Shown piece by piece: positions 49,649 through 61,743 of a stretch of DNA of 64,000 nucleotides (its first letter is position 1; each line of letters opens with the position of its first letter). The DNA is from Linnemannia hyalina (Eukaryota; Mortierellomycota; Mortierellomycetes; Mortierellales; Mortierellaceae). The notes below the pieces were generated by a model that was not told where the DNA came from, ran no database searches, and saw nothing but the letters and a program-made list of their open reading frames with translations. The position numbers and the translations under genes are program-made. The stretch spans positions 372,001 to 436,000 of the forward strand of contig JAHRHY010000008.1 in the NCBI GenBank assembly GCA_019671135.1. The letters are read 5' to 3'.

Positions 49649-51917
49649 TGGGTCGAATGGGTAGGAGAAGGGGCGCCGGTTCATTGTGTCTGTGCCTCCA
49701 TTTCCGCTCGTTCTTGACACAGTTGTATGGGGTTTCTAGGGACTAGGGGCGTCGCGTATTGTTCTTCGGTTACTCTTGTTCTCCTTCCGATGCATGAATG
49801 TGTTTTTTTCCGCCCAAAAAATTGTGCGGCTGCAAGTGATCGCACTTCATTTTCGTCTAGATGCCTCAGATTACCCTCGCCTCGCCTTCAAGACTTCATA
49901 CCAATTAGCCAATTTCACTTTACCGATGCCTGAAACTATTTACGGAGTGACAAAGTCTCTACTCTCCAATGATATAAGTATACAGCAAGAGCATAAACCA
50001 ATAAACCAGAGAGCATATACTACAAGATCCGGTGCCTCTGTTCTAATTTCCATCCACGTTGTTGTCAACGACCATGTCCAACACAAAAAAAAAAAATCAA
50101 TCAAGTCTCTCACTTCTCTAGCCGCCTTCTGAGCGAGTCACGATGGTATTCATTGACTCTCCACAACCTCCCAGGAATAGCAACGCCGATTGTTTTCATT
50201 TTGTGGCCGAGACGAGAGATCGAGGCAAAAACAGACGGCCAATCTGTTTTTGATATCCGTGAAGGAGATTATCTTTGAGTGAGAGCACTCTGCATGACAT
50301 CGCAGAGCGAGAAAGAGTGGACGCCAAAGGAGACTAAGCGACAATCGCAGGCTGTCTTGCATGTCTGTTGAGGACCGAAGGAAGGGAGGAGCATTAGGGT
50401 AGATGGAGTCATAGCCAATGAAAGTCCAGCGAAAACACAATCAAAAGCCTCGAGCCAAGACAAGAGCAACGCAAAGCGAGGAGCAGGTTAATCGAGAGTG
50501 AGCAAGGGGATGGATCAATGCACGTCCGAGTACTCGAGAGTAGTAGCAGCGGGCTTGGTGTAATTGATTGTCCAACCAAAACAAAAAAAAAAGTGAAGAA
50601 AAAAAAATGTCGCATTCCAAACACACGTTTAGACGAGACAAAGGTCAAAACAATGGTTTCCTTTCTTTCATTTTTAGTCCTACCGAAGAAGTGCGTTCGC
50701 ATTTAGCAATGTTTGACCCCGCAGAATATGATTGGCAGACATGGCTAGTAGCGTGTTTAGGGTGTGTGCGTTTTCGGTGAGCTCCCAGGATGAAGGGCGA
50801 TGGAGGGGTTAGAGGTGACAAAGAAAGAAAATGAGATACAAGATCAAGGGGTCATCGAGTTCAAAACCTCAGACAGATCGAGTATGATAGGGTTCGTGAA
50901 ATAGGGAACTATGCATCGGACCTTCTATGTGCATCTTCGTATCTCTTCAACACGCTATCGTAGAGGTACCATGCAGTGAGCAAAAGTAAGAGTGCATACT
51001 GAGAAGGGAAGAAAAACCGGTAGTGCCAATGCCCGAGGAGCAAAGATCAAGAAACAACCCGACAGCCACAACGGGTTCGGCGGCTCTAATTAGTGATAAA
51101 ACAGGAATTAGCCTCTGGAGAGAAGGAAAGTTAGAAGAGATTGAGTTTGAGAAGGGATGTCAAGAAAGAGTAGAGTGAAGGGGACGGAGGAGAGTGAGCA
51201 ATATTGATGTTCCGGCTAAGCGTCATCGCTCGATAAAACAAAACAACAAAAAAGGAGATCGGCAACTTCGGATGGAGGGAAGGGGAGGGTCCGTCTTCCC
51301 TAGAAACACGAGGCGGATAAGTTTTATTTTCTACTGAACAAGTGAGCATCTACTCTGATACGAGCATTGAGTAACGAACAGGGAAAGCGAAAAAAAAGAC
51401 AAAGTAAAAACACTAACACAGGCGCGGGCACAGACTTGCAGCAAGTTGTGCTAGAGCCCATTTTCCCCGGACTGCGTGGCCGAAAAAGGGTTTGAAGTCA
51501 AGAACACTCTGCTTTGGTTGTGTAATATATCCTTTTCGGAGAAAAACTCTTCACGCCAGTTGACGCTTGTATCTCTTTAGGCTTTGTTCAATTATTCCTC
51601 CCCATGTTCTTCTAGGTCTCGCCCTCATTTTTCCTCGCTCCTCTGTTCCTAAAGAAAAAGATTGAATAACAGGAGCGAGGGAAGTAGAGTTAGGGGTATG
51701 TAGAAGAGTCAAAAAGGAATGAAGCGAAGCTCACAAATGAGGGTTGTTACCAATGACATAAAAAAAAAGCGAGATCATAAATGTGGTTTTGTATGCACGC
51801 TTGCTTGCCACCAAAGGGGTGCAGTACAGTACTTTACCTGCAATTCTGTGCTCCAATGGTTGTTATCGCATTCAGGTGCTCTCTACGCGTGTTTAGGCTC
51901 GTTGTCACACGTTTAGC

Positions 51918-52849
51918 TCTTATCAAGAGAGTGTGACTGTTGGCGAAACATACCATTCATCCGCGTGTTTGAGGCGGTGCAGAATAAAAAAAGAACGAGG
52001 CGGAGCTGATAGGCATTTTCTTTCCCACCTTTCCCCTTCTCCTTTATTTGACTGGCATCTTTCAATCCTTTTTTCATTCTCCCTCACTTGGCCCATGCGA
52101 AGTAAGAAAAAAAAGAAGAGAACCCTGCCACTCTTATTATTACTGTGCCAATTACCGGTACCAAGCTGAAAACCTTGCGCCTTACTAGCTCAGGTTTCTC
52201 TCTCCTTCATCGAATTTTGTCGCTGCATACTCTTTATTGTCTATATTTGAACCCTTCTATTCCGTAGTAAAGGGCAAGTGGAGATGAGTGTAGAAAAATA
52301 CGCATTGTGTAAAGCAGAGAAGGAGAGGTGCTGTAGGCTGTAGTAGGGTCATCTGCGTAAGACGTAAGCACTTGGATGCGGATCTTTCACTCTCTCATTG
52401 CACTTTTTTTTTGCTCGCCGAGCTGCAGACAGCATGCGCTGTTTGAACCCAAGCACTCTCCCTCTCCATCCATTTTACCAGCCTGAGTATCTACTCTCTC
52501 ACATTTTTCCTTCTCTGCATATGTGCATTTTAGGCAAGTGTTCATCCTTGCCTCATTCTCGACTGCATTCGTGCAAGCGACTTGAATGGTCACCTCCAGA
52601 GAAAAGCAAGGCATTCATCGTTGTTCTTATCATTGCCTTTGTTTCCTATCACAATTGCATCCCTCTAGGATGGTCAGGGATGGCATTATCGTTATTGGTG
52701 TGTTTCTGGTTTGCTTGGGCGATAAGATGGACAGGTTGAAAATGATTTTGAGTTTTCGTTTGCCATGTGTCTGTGTATCCGACAACAACAGACGACTACA
52801 AAAAAAAGAGAGCTTTGTTCTTGTCCCGTGTTACGAATAGGACCTTATC
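51918..52849. promoter_or_regulatory. GATA-factor site cluster upstream of the ammonium transporter
   Basis: Four GATAAG-core sites lie within 932 bp: CTTATC at 51918-51923, 52626-52631 and 52844-52849, and GATAAG at 52721-52726. About one per 2 kb is expected on both strands by chance at even base composition. Fungal nitrogen genes, including ammonium permeases, are commonly driven by GATA factors (AreA/Nit2/Gln3). The function here is inferred. Confidence 0.35.
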
Positions 52850-53564
52850 TTCACCCACGGAGTAGGAGTACGATACCACCCCTACAAGACTCACCACATC
52901 ACGAGGTAGGGGACAATAAGGAAAGAAGGGTCTCTTTGTCTGATCTTCTTACCCCGGACTGGTGAGGTTTTCCTTATTCATCAGTAAACTCAAGGTTTCC
53001 TTCTTTGGAGGAACAACAAGAGAAATATTATGAGTCCGGAGAGAAAGCGCTGTCGCCCTATGTCTTCCTATCTGTGGACACGCGGACCATCCTCCGTCCT
53101 TCATCTACAGAGCAGCTCTTAACCCTCTTACTCGTTCAATGGTTCATCGATCCCCTTCCCTTCGTCTGTTCATTGCTGTTCGTTTATTCATTCAATAGAT
53201 TAAAGTAAGGAGTAAGGGAATGTTTATTTCACGGTTCATTGCTTGTTAATTTGCAGGTGGCGAGGTGCATTTGTATGTGTTCTTTAGGTGATTATCCGTG
53301 TGGAGGTTCAAGCTATGTCCGACTGTCTGTGTATGTGTGTGTGTGTGAAGTGTGGGATCAGGGGGTTGTGTCTCTCTTGCTTACATGTTGAAGTTGCACT
53401 GCTTTTGTTTTTGTTTACATGTCAATTATTTGTGTTCAGTTGTTCACTTTGGGTTCGCCGTGATGATGATGTTGATGGCGAATGCTCTCTTCCTCTTTTA
53501 ACCCTTCCCTCGGGTTTCCGGGGTTCACTCGTCATCCTCCGATCTGACCTTCCTCTTCCACCAT

Positions 53565-53572
53565 TATAAATA
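53565..53572 (+). promoter_or_regulatory. Putative TATA box of the ammonium transporter
   Basis: TATAAATA lies 316 bases before the ATG, followed by a pyrimidine-rich leader, the same layout as at the amino-acid permease. Confidence 0.5.
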
Positions 53573-53887
53573 CCTTGGCCATTGCCACATTCTTTTTCTT
53601 TTCTTTTCCTCTTCTTTGTCTTTCTCATCGCCAAGCGACCATCCCTCCTCTTCTATTCTCTTCTCTTCTTTACGCTCATATACCCCTCTTCTTTACGTAT
53701 CTTTCATCCAAAAAAATATCAATTCTCATCCTGACTGTATTCCCATCCCCCTTCTGTTCACGACTTCTTCATCCAGATCGTCAACTCTGATAGCTCTCTA
53801 TCCCTTTAAAAACCTCCTCCTCTTCCTCCCTCTTCCCTCTCTTTATACCCTTCCTTTTCTCTCTCACTACAACTCCTCCTAACCTCC

Positions 53888-55442
53888 ATGAACGCAACGG
53901 ACACCCCCGCGCTGATCGGCTCGCAGTACGAGGCCGGTGATATCGCCTGGACTCTGACCTCGACGGCCCTCGTCTGGCTCATGATCCCTGGTATCGGCTA
54001 CTTTTACTCTGGAATGGCCCGGTCTAAGAACGCCCTCTCCCTCATCATGCTCTCCTGCTGCTCTATCGCCGTCGTCACCGTCCAGGTATGCACCTGCACC
54101 ACACCCCTTTTTATCTCTCTGTCTAATCTTCGCTGCTAAATGAATTTTCTAACGGTTAATTCTTATCTCTTACCGTCTCACAAACAAATAGTGGTTCTTG
54201 TTCGGCTACTCGTTGGCATTCAGCAAATCCGCCAACTCCTTCATCGGCAACTTTGACAACGCTTTCCTCCGTGGAGTCCTGGATGCGCCCTCTGTAGGCT
54301 CATCGCGCATCCCTGATGTGGTCTTTATGCTCTACCAGGGCATGTTTGCTTGCTTGACTCCCGCCCTGGCCATTGGTGCTGCTGCCGAGCGTGGCCGCAT
54401 CCTCCCCACCCTCGTCTTCATCTTCCTCTGGACAACCTTTGTCTATGATTTCATCGCCTGCTGGACATGGAACCCTGCCGGGTGGAGCTATGTGATGGGT
54501 GGTTTGGATTTCGCTGGTGGCACCCCCGTCCACATCTCGTCTGGTGGTGCTGCTCTTGCCTATGCTATTGTCCTCGGCCGTCGTTCCGGTGACCACCGCG
54601 ACTTCCGCCCCCACTCCATGTCGAACGTTGTTATCGGTACCTGCTTCATCTGGTTCGGTTGGTTCGGCTTCAACGGTGGTTCTGCCCTCTCTGCCAACTT
54701 GCGTGCTGCTATGGCCTGTGTTGTAACCAACCTGGCAGCTTCTGTTGGCGGTATCACCTGGGTCTTGCTCGACTACCGCCACGAGCGCAAGTTGTCTGTC
54801 TTGGGCTTCTGCTCAGGTGCTGTGTCTGGTTTGGTCGCCATTACCCCTGGCTCCGGATTCGTTTCCCCCGCCTCATCTGTCGCCATTGGCTTCTTGGGTG
54901 CCTGTGCCTGCAACTTGGCTGTCCGTCTGAAGCACAGCCTCAAGTACGACGATGCCTTTGATGTCTTTGCTGTCCACGGTATTGGTGGAATCGTCGGTAA
55001 CCTATTGACTGGTATCTTTGCCCAGAGCTGGGTTGCTGCCTTGGATGGTGTCACCGTCATTGATGGAGGTTGGTTGGACGGCAACTGGATGCAGATTGTT
55101 CACCAGCTTGCCGACTCTGCAGCTGGTCTCGGCTGGTCCTTCACCGTCACCTACTTGATCCTCGTCATCATGAACAAGATCCCCGGCCTCAACCTCCGCG
55201 CCAAGGCCATCAACGAGCACCGCGGTTTGGATCTTGCAGAGTTGGGCGAGATGGCCTATGGCTATGTAAACGAGAAGGCGGCCTCGGTCGAGGGTGTCGA
55301 TCACTCGATGGAGATCGGCCAGGCTGGCGGCAGTGGCGTATCCCAGTCTTCGGACTCTGTCAACGAGATCAAGATCGGAAGCGTTTCGACTTTGGGTCGT
55401 CATCCCTCCGATGCTGCCCAGATCCAGGCCCAGGGCCACTAG
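53888..55442 (+). CDS. Ammonium transporter (Amt/Mep family)
   Basis: A plasma-membrane ammonium permease of 482 aa, in exons 53888-54085 and 54192-55442 with a GTATGC donor; the phase closes. It is a full-length Amt/Mep protein with about 11 membrane segments. The pore twin histidines are present: His180 in GTPVHISSGGAAL and His328 in FAVHGIGGIVGN. The family stretch around CWTWNPAGW (about 156-164) and the motif WFGWFGFNGGSAL (about 219-231) are intact. The C-terminal tail (from about 400) starts with a conserved charged part (HRGLDLAELGEMAYGY) that couples the trimer in Mep/Amt proteins, then a Ser/Gly-rich end. Whether it is a Mep2-like sensor or a bulk transporter cannot be told. GATA sites and a TATA box lie upstream; AATAAA lies at about 55565. 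C-ending codons suggest high expression. Confidence 0.95.
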
Positions 55443-55596
55443 TGTCTATCCTTACAAAAAAAACCCGGATCGTGCAGCTTTGCCTTTCTTAATAGACTTT
55501 TGATATCCCCCCTCTCTCTTGTATAACAAAAACAAAAAGCAAACCTCTTGCCTTCTTTCTAAAAAATAAAAAGCCTTGTACAGTACAGCATACCCC

Positions 55597-56940
55597 CCTT
55601 TTTTTTGTTTGTAAGTAATTTATTGGTGCGCGCAGAAGCTAATACCCCTCATTTACTGGAGTCACCAACCGTTCAAAAGATATTGCTTTCGAAAAAAGTA
55701 CAAAGGTTACATCTAACTGGGAAAAAAACAGTTAACAGAGAAAAACAGGAAGGGCCAGGCAAAATAAGTACAGAAAGGTAAAGAATAAAAACAGGTTAGG
55801 TGGGGAAGTTGTTGTCGACTGGGGGGCGGGGGTTCACGCTCCTCGCTCTGGCGCTTCTTCTCAGCCAGCTGAGCGCGAACTTGGGTAATGGCCAAATCCA
55901 CCGCGGCAAGTAGCGTGCGAGGTTCAAAGGCTTGATCCTCACGGACAAAGGCGTGATAGTACCTCCAGACGGAAGCCAGGATGGCACCGATCAAGATGAA
56001 GATGGGGATGTCATGAAGTGGTTTGACTGGGTCCGGGTCAGGACAAAAGAGGCTGCAGATGTAGTCCGCAGTCCAGGTTCGTTCCTCCACATATCTCAAC
56101 AGTGCGGCTTGCCATACTTTCAACTTCTTGGGGCAGCTGAAAAGGAGGTGCTGAATTGTCTCTAGATCCGTTCCACAGACACGGCAGAGGGGCTCAACCA
56201 TATCGGAAAAAACGGAGTGAAGGTGGAGGCCAGAGGAGAGTTTGTTGAACAGGAGCCGCCACCAGACATTGCGCGCATTGTGCGGGATCTTGTTCTTCCA
56301 GAAGGATGTCCAGAAGGCGGCAGTGAGTGGTGGGGGCGGTGCGACCATGGGTGGGTGATGTGGTACTGGGGTTGGAGGGCGGTAGGACTTGGAGAAAATT
56401 ATCTGTCGAAACGCGCGGGTACTGACTAGTTCGAAGGTGCCATTCTCAGACTTGTTGATAGCGATCCGATCCTTTTTATGCGTTCCGCCAGGTCGCCAAC
56501 CAGATCGAAAGGCTCGTCATTATCTAAGGCTCGTCTCAGGGCTGGGTGCGCTTTGAAGTGACCATTCCTGGTGTTCTCCTCCAACCTTGAGTGGGTGCGG
56601 TGGCCAACGGATCGCTCCTCCGTTGGAATAAGCTCCAATCTGCCTTCTGTTTTGGCCTCGCCCGTCCACACAGGTCTGAAGACACAATCCATGCGCCAGT
56701 TGGGAGGGTGAGGCTCTGAAACATTATCCGGCTTGAGCCATTGTGTGAGGAGTGCTGCCATCATGATCCCGACTTTCAACGATTCCGCTGCTTCCTGACC
56801 CCAAGACAGTCCAGAGGTACGCTCGACCGCCTGCGCCAAACCCTTGAGAATTGTGTGTGGACAAAAGTATTTTCTCCTCGCCGTGAGAAAGAAAGTGGGG
56901 CTCGCGAACGGGGCCAACGGAAGCTCAGATTGTACAGCAT
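55597..56940 (-). mobile_element. LINE retrotransposon 3' remnant (zf-RVT family)
   Basis: A 5'-truncated non-LTR element inserted between the ammonium transporter and uS9m. It contains the degenerate reading frame at 55713-56940, a 3' UTR of about 110 bp, then on the minus strand AATAAA and an A-run (T's on plus at about 55597-55605), a typical LINE 3' end. Its protein differs from copies A and B, so it is a second family. Confidence 0.7.
55713..56940 (-). pseudogene. Reverse transcriptase C-terminal fragment with zinc-binding (zf-RVT) domain
   Basis: Two minus-strand frames join by a single frameshift. The upstream frame (to about 56470) reads ARRKYFCPHTILKGLAQAVE and on through GIMMAALLTQWL. 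Around 56470 the homologous reading passes to the next frame (DRIAINKSENGTFELVSTRAF), which continues into the zf-RVT domain: FWTSFWKNKIPHNARNVWWR, then CRVCGTDLETIQHLLFSCPK with the C-x2-C-x8-H-x4-C zinc ligands. The endonuclease and most of the reverse transcriptase are missing. It is non-functional but not heavily decayed. Confidence 0.75.
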
Positions 56941-57197
56941 GCCCTATTGTCTATCTCAAGATTCAATTAGAAAAGGTTAGCATTTCCAACATAAACCCTA
57001 TCTATTTCGAAAGTAAACAAATGCAATGAATCCTGGAGATCCAAGCCTCCCGAAGCTACTCCCTCTTGTCCCTTTCAGCAGTCCCTACTGGGTTCGCCCT
57101 GAAGACGAGGAAGCGGATCACCATTCAACAATTCAAAAGCCCGGACATTTCAGTAATCCTTCCTTTTCTTTTCTCTCCACTCAAACCTCAACCCATC

Positions 57198-58347
57198 ATG
57201 CTTTCTTCGCGGACGCTTGGAAGGATCCTCACTGGGTCCATCAGCAGACCCCTCCGCTCTGTCGCTGCCGTCGCCCCAGTCGCAATTCGCTCCCTCTCAC
57301 AATCCGCCACCACCAACAACTTCACAACCTCTCACACGACCACACAGGAACAGCAGGATGGCCCCACAGTGGCCGGATACAACTCCCTGAGAGGGTTCCA
57401 GCGCAAGCCCGAGTCTCCCTCATACTTCACCACAAACCCGGTTTACAACGAACTGATCGTTAACCTCGATTACGCCTACCGCCAGTTCCGCCCCTCCACC
57501 CGCCCCTCCAAGACCGCCGTCCGTCCCAACTGGCTCGGCAAGCCCGCCCTCACCATCGCCGTCGGCGTTGAAGCCTTGAAGACTTCGCAGTACCGTCTCA
57601 TCGTCTCCAAGCTCAACCAACTCGCTACCTTGGACCCCCGCCCCGCCCCCGTCGAGGTCTTGTTCAGCCGGTTCGCAAAGACGGAGGAGCAGATGGGTCA
57701 GAAGGCAAAGCCTAGAGTTGTCGATACCATGGGTCGTGCTTTGGCGACAGGAAGGAGAAAGGAGGCTAGCGCGAGTGTTTATGTTGTCGAGGGCGAGGGC
57801 AAGGTTTTGATTAATGGTCAGGATGGTACTGAGTACTTTAAGAAGAGCCAGGATCTGGATTCGCTCTTGAAGCCCCTTGAGGTCACGTCTTTGCTTGGAA
57901 AGTATAACGTCTGGGCCCTCGTCCAGGGCGGTGGTACCACCGGTATGTTTCAATTGATCCATTTCTTGCGCGGAAAGAAGTGTGTTCTTCAAGGGTTAGA
58001 AAAGAAGGATCATCGGTACTGATTGCTGTTCCGATCCGCGTTTGATTATATGTTAGGTCAAGCGGAGGCCATCTCTCTCGGAATCGCCAAGGCTTTGATG
58101 ACACACACCCCCGAGCTCAAGCCCACTCTCAGAAAGGGTAAGATGGAATTCATGTTCTACCGGCTCAGATTCGCTTGATACATGCTTGAACAACAGCCAG
58201 GACCAGATCAGAAACTAACAATCCCCTTTTCTCATTTTTTTTCTCGATTTATTAGCTGGTTGCATTACCCGTGATATGCGTGTTGTGGAACGTAAAAAGC
58301 CCGGTCAATACGGAGCAAGGAAAAAGTTCCAGTGGGTCAAGCGTTAA
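57198..58347 (+). CDS. MRPS9: Mitochondrial small-subunit ribosomal protein uS9m
   Basis: A component of the mitochondrial ribosome small subunit, 305 aa. Exons: 57198-57942, 58057-58137, 58256-58347; the phase closes to TAA. The N-terminus ([20 protein letters not shown]) is basic and Ser/Arg-rich without acidic residues, a good mitochondrial targeting sequence. The S9 domain starts at about residue 185 with [20 protein letters not shown], continues [20 protein letters not shown] and LGIAKALM, and ends with [20 protein letters not shown] and QWVKR, the invariant C-terminal tail that reaches the P-site tRNA. The frame has no earlier ATG before 57198. Only about 250 bp separate its stop from that of DNMT2, convergent. 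Confidence 0.95.
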
Positions 58348-58600
58348 ACTACCTTCTATTTTCAATGGTTGGTCGTTTCTGCGTTCCGGTAGGGACAGGA
58401 CAGGAGCTTCAGGAAGCAGGAAGCAGGATGGGACAGGAGGCGCTTATTATTTTTTCAGGCATATTTTCTTTTTCTTTTTTTTTCCCCCAGTAACATGGCT
58501 AGACACACATTACATAAAACCCATTACTCATGAATATATACGTTTGAAAGGGGAAGGATGTGCATGATTATGATTGTGTATTGTACGCGTGGTTAAAGAT

Positions 58601-60550
58601 CTACTGTTCATCCTGCTTTTCCTCAGTCTTCTCTTCCACCTTTTGCTCCTCCCCCTTCTCATCACTGCCAGGCTTGGAGGTCAAGAGGTACTTGATCAAC
58701 TCACCCACAACCTTGACATTAATACTATTTCCCAACACCCTATACCGCTGCTTCAATGTAGTCGTCTTTGGGAACGAGAACTTGCCCTCGACGATTGGGA
58801 AGCCCATCAGACGAGCGACTTCGTTCTCGGTAAAGTAGCGTAATCCGAGGGTGCGGAGTAAATTCAGGGCTTGGGTGGTTTCTTGTTCTGCGAGTGTGGA
58901 TTCGGTGGGGGGTCTGGACTTTGCGGTGGATTTGAGGGCTTCCGCTTCATCGAATGTTATTGCCGTCTAGAGGGGGTGGAAAGGGAGGAGGAGGAGAGAG
59001 GAGGGAGGGGGGTAAGAGGTGTTAGTGGTTTGAGTGTTGGTGCACGGTTGTCTGGACAAATGGGAGATAGTGGAGAATGAGACTTACGTCTTTGTCCTGG
59101 ACCATTTGGAAGATCGATCCAGTCGATTCCACAAAGTGGTAGTATCCTATGTAAACGCATGATCACACACACCACTCATGTTAGTCCAATGGCCACATCA
59201 ATTACACCATCCTTACACACCAACGTACATCCTGAAACTAAGCCATACCTTTGGTGAAGCAGCAAGATCGACGGGTAAACGATTTGACGATATCAAAAAG
59301 CCGTCCGTACTTGAGCAAGGTCTTATCCGGGATCATGTACCGCTCCATCCGTGCGTCCGACACATCCGTGAACTCGATGTATTGCTCCAATGTGTCGACC
59401 TTGAGTGCCAGCATAGGATCTGCAAGCAGGGCGTCTTCATCCGGTTTGGTCGAATCACCTTCCTTTGTGACAGTCGAGGTGGAGAGTCCGGTACGTTGCT
59501 TCTTGGCGGCCACAGGTGTTGACAGGCCCGACAAATCGCCCTGCCTCCGCCCATCCACAAAATCCTTATCCTGCGCACCACCCTTCATCTCATCCTCATT
59601 GTTACCATCAATGGAAGGGATATATCCGATCAAGGTCCCAGTAACCGGCTGCACAAACCCCCCAACAGCCGCAACTTTCCTGGCAAGACAATAATACCTC
59701 ATCCTCGAATTCGGGATTCCAATCTGCAACGGCGTGATCAACAGCTCCTGGAACTCATACCCCGCAGTCGCCAAAGCCTCGACCAACATATCGCGCGAGT
59801 CGGATTCTTCAAAGCCCTTGACGTTTTCGAGGAGGATGTAATTAGGAGGGTGGTCCATCTTGGGGAGGATGTCCATGAGGTAGAGGAATGATTTCGCCCG
59901 GGTATCTTTACTCCCCTCCTGGTTTCCTGTCCTCGTGTACTATATTTTGGAGCGAGTGGCGAGAGAGGGAGATTGATGGTAGGATGTTAGTGCAGTTGAT
60001 CTTCTGCATCGTGAGTTTTTTTTTGTTCTGCCAGTTATTGCTTTTGGCTTACGGGTTGGCAGGGAGGTGACATGAGCCAGACATCTGCCTGCTGCTTGTC
60101 ATAAAACTCCATCGGCACCGCCTCAATGTTCCTCTATAACACAATTTTAAAAAAAAGTAACGCAACCAGGTCAGTTCAATTGGTCTTCCAATGTTGCGGC
60201 TAGCGACATGTTTTGGTTTTTGATATCAGGGATGCCTCCTTACCTGGGCCAATTGCTTCTTGCCGTGGTTGTGCGCATAGACTTCATTAGCGGTGGTGTT
60301 GATATCGAAGGCCTTGAGGACCTCGCCCTTGTGGCCTGACCTGTCAAAGGCATAGTGCTAACGGAGAGCGGGGGTTGCGGAAAAAATAGTGTGAGTGAGT
60401 TGTGCGCTCTTCTCGGAGGTCCTGGTGAAGTGTCTCCTGTTCCTGTTCCTGTTCCTTTGGGGTCGCAAAGCGAATAAATCTGTGTTTTACCATGCCTCCG
60501 ATGCCAGAGTAGAATTCCAAGACTCGAAACTGATGCTCCTCCTCTGCCAT
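58601..60550 (-). CDS. tRNA (cytosine-5) methyltransferase DNMT2/TRDMT1
   Basis: A DNMT2-family enzyme of 456 aa, which methylates C38 of tRNA-Asp and related tRNAs using S-adenosylmethionine. Exons, minus: 60491-60550, 60244-60357, 60053-60133, 59249-59939, 59088-59146, 58601-58966; the phase closes. Motif I is FRVLEFYSGIGGMHYAF (about 8-24). Motif IV is PPCQP with the nucleophile Cys83. Motif VI is ENVKGFE (123-129). Motif VIII is QIGIPNSRMRYYCLAR. The family-specific CFT motif (SCCFTKGYYHFVESTGS) is at about 310-326. The end of the fold has FPKTTTLKQRYRVLGNSINV, then an acidic Lys/Glu-rich tail. A Ser/Thr- and Asp-rich insert of about 80 residues sits in the target-recognition region. It is divergent from the Mso1-like gene and convergent with uS9m. 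Confidence 0.94.
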
Positions 60551-61743
60551 GTCGAAAGTTGTGAAATGTATAAACGAAGTGTGTACCACCCTTTCGTCAT
60601 TCAAGCAAACGAAGAAAAAAATGGTGAGCACAAGAGATACAAGCCACACTGTTGTGTTTGCCACCAATTTTTGAAACCGTCATCTACGTCCTTTGCACCC
60701 TTTGGAAAAAAGCCCAACACAGTCGTTCGTGGGAAGAGGTGAGAGAACAGAATGTGTTAAGAAAAAAGTTAAAGATATCGACTTAACGTCCTGGATGCGA
60801 GTGCACATATTAGAAGTCAAGAGTTAGGAGATCACGAATGAAAGTGAAAGTTGTGAAAAGGTCAAATCTACTTCCCTCTCAATCCGCCTTTTCTCTTACC
60901 ACTCTTCTTTCCCCCTTCTTTTTGTTTTTACTTCATATGATTGGCCAGAGGAGAGGAATGTGTAGCCTTAAAACAAGTCTTGATAAAGATACGAGTGTCT
61001 TTTAAGGTAGTTGTTGTTACTCCTTCTGCATTGGAGAACAAAAATAAAGGTGTGTGTACTGCAGGAAGGAGAAGCGAGAAAAGGGCGAAGAGAGACAATG
61101 GCTATGTGATGTGTGTGTGTGTGGAATGGGGCTGTTTCTATGGTTTCTTGGGAAAGTGAGCTTCAAATTGACAATAATTGGCATGTAATGGCAAGGCAGA
61201 AGGTGTGAAGGAGTGACCCATTTTAGGATCTATTCTCCGCTCTCCTTTCGCATCCAGGTAAAAGTAGGTTGGTGCTATTTTCAATCGCAGGGTCCCATTG
61301 GATTGGGTTGTGTGGAATGGTGGGTTGTGGGTTGTGGAGGGCACAGGGGTGGGTGTTTGTGTGCCATGTTTGCACACCAAAAAGAGTGTTAGTCGAGAAA
61401 CAAGGAAGTAACGAAAAAAAGGTAGAAGGAAGAGAAGGATCGGATATCATTTCTCTTTTCGTCCTGCTCCTGCTTTTATTCTTTTCTTTTCTTTTCTTTT
61501 CTTTTCACTCTCCTTCCCACTCGCCAGCGTCATCTACTTTCTTCCTCCTTTACTTCCTCATCAACTTCTTTCCGTCAACTAACAAAAGCACACCTCTCAA
61601 ACTTTCTCCCTATTCATTTTCTTCTTTCCTTTCTCCTCTCTCTTCCCTTTCACTTTCTCGCCTCCTCCTTTTCGACTCAAGCTGGCAAGCTCACCGACAA
61701 CAATAACAACTAATCCAACAGCAAACAATAACAACCTTAACCA
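60551..61743. promoter_or_regulatory. Divergent promoter region, DNMT2 and Mso1-like gene
   Basis: No gene is seen. Near the right end, five TTTTC units (about 61481-61506) begin a pyrimidine-rich leader for the gene at 61744. No clear TATA box was found for either gene. Confidence 0.5.

Larger units (their letters stand above)
49649..53887. other. Gene-poor stretch and ammonium transporter promoter
   Basis: No protein or RNA gene is supported over 4.2 kb; open frames are short and lack domains. Four GATAAG/CTTATC sites lie at 51918, 52626, 52721 and 52844, and a TATA box at 53565, all upstream of the ammonium transporter. Confidence 0.5.

Noticed and set aside
52965..53208. Possible small gene (67 aa) upstream of the ammonium transporter
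   Set aside because: No domain, no coding-like composition and no supporting splice or promoter signal.
60344..60667. Longer DNMT2 start upstream of 60550
   Set aside because: An upstream in-frame start would add a hydrophobic stretch unlike any DNMT2. The ATG at 60550 gives the usual short lead to motif I.
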